Below, piece after piece: positions 63,501 through 64,000 of a stretch of 64,000 nt of DNA (its first letter is position 1; the number at the start of each line of letters is the position of its first letter). Location of the stretch: positions 4,664,469 to 4,728,468 of the forward strand of contig JACBWW010000049.1 in assembly GCA_020086605.1 (NCBI GenBank). The letters run 5' to 3'. The notes under the pieces were generated by a model that was not told the DNA's origin, searched no databases, and saw only the letters and a list, made by a program, of their open reading frames with translations. The stretch is from Lanius collurio (taxonomy: Eukaryota > Chordata > Aves > Passeriformes > Laniidae). Position numbers and translations under genes: made by a program.

Positions 63501-64000
63501 CACCCACTCTCCCACTGTACTCTCTTTTCTCTTTCCCCAAACCAGCCCTGCTCTGTCCCCAGCATGTGAGGGACCCACAGCTCTGGCTTCGGAAGCTTCA
63601 GTGCCTAGAGCAGTCCTGCCCAGAGAAGTGGTACCACCTCATAATCTCAGCCTGTGTTGGCTCAAAAATACCAAGCAAACATCAGATTGTGTGCTTTTGT
63701 GTACACATCTGGATACAAGGAGGCAAGGATGGTCAAAAAGATACAGCTGCCTAAGTGACTGCAGAGCTTCTGGCACAAATTCAGGTGTGCCAGGGAGACA
63801 CAGCAGAGGCTTGGGAAGCACAGCAGCTGGACAGCCAAGACAGACGTGTTACAATGAGAGCAAGGATTAGAGCACTGCAACAGAGAAACCTGAACTGGTT
63901 TAACTGGGTCCTTCTCCTTATAAAATAGTTATAAAAAGAAATGTGAGATTACAGCTGAAACTGCTGTGCTAATAAAACACAGGAAACCATTGATCTCAAT
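60521..64000. other. Right-end sequence with no recognised gene
   Basis: Unique sequence. The last kilobase is more GC-rich and carries a 54-bp tandem duplication (63129-63236) and overlapping open frames at 63301-63870 and 63374-63754. The longer begins at TTG and matches nothing I know. Two open frames on the same strand in different registers are more typical of stop-poor GC-rich DNA than of a gene. Confidence 0.5.
63129..63236 (+). repeat. 54-bp tandem duplication
   Basis: Two adjacent copies of a 54-base unit, 63129-63182 and 63183-63236, differing at only a few positions and identical over the last half (AGAGTCACCTCAGCCTTAGG plus TCCT). Because 54 is a multiple of three, it appears as an 18-residue repeat in an overlapping open frame, but no gene is supported there. 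Confidence 0.95.

Noticed and set aside
63301..63870. 189-codon open frame at the right end
   Set aside because: It starts at TTG, overlaps another open frame on the same strand, and has no recognisable motif.

Overview
The window looks like vertebrate nuclear DNA, most likely from a bird. The evidence is AT-leaning unique sequence with few repeats, several truncated CR1-type LINE copies with the avian/sauropsid 3' end, one LTR-like block, and a single spliced gene with GT-AG introns. There are no prokaryotic operons and no CRISPR array. Another sauropsid cannot be excluded from sequence alone.

One gene can be firmly identified: FAM107B, on the minus strand. Its three coding exons are 30433-30616 (ATG at 30558-30560), 26315-26468 and 24226-24342 (stop at 24226-24228). 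They join in frame to a 132-residue protein that aligns along its whole length with the FAM107/DUF1151 family. The terminal exon continues as a 3' UTR of about 3 kb to an AATAAA at 21202-21207 followed by a GU-rich element. No upstream 5' exon was identified with confidence, so 30617-64000 is best read as the large first intron plus upstream sequence.

The left part (1 to about 21180) lies downstream of FAM107B and holds no recognisable protein gene. In mammals the next gene on that side is FRMD4A, but nothing here matches its coding exons. This part contains a CpG-island-like block (about 16230-16725), CR1 fragments (9994-10166, 14304-14800, 16808-17345), an isolated 85-bp splice-bounded open segment (20336-20420), and otherwise featureless sequence. 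Most open frames there start at non-ATG codons or lie in repeats.

The right part (30617-64000) contains CR1 fragments (32489-32850, 47588-47790, 48572-49048), a 21-base G run in a G/T-rich tract (49487-49615), an LTR-like GC-rich block (about 60150-60520), two short tandem duplications (30877-30930 and 63129-63236), and simple repeats.

I did not find a convincing new biological system. The items most worth checking are the CpG island, a possible alternative C-terminus from intronic polyadenylation in FAM107B, the open frame upstream of its ATG, and the LTR-like block with strong minus-strand splice donors.
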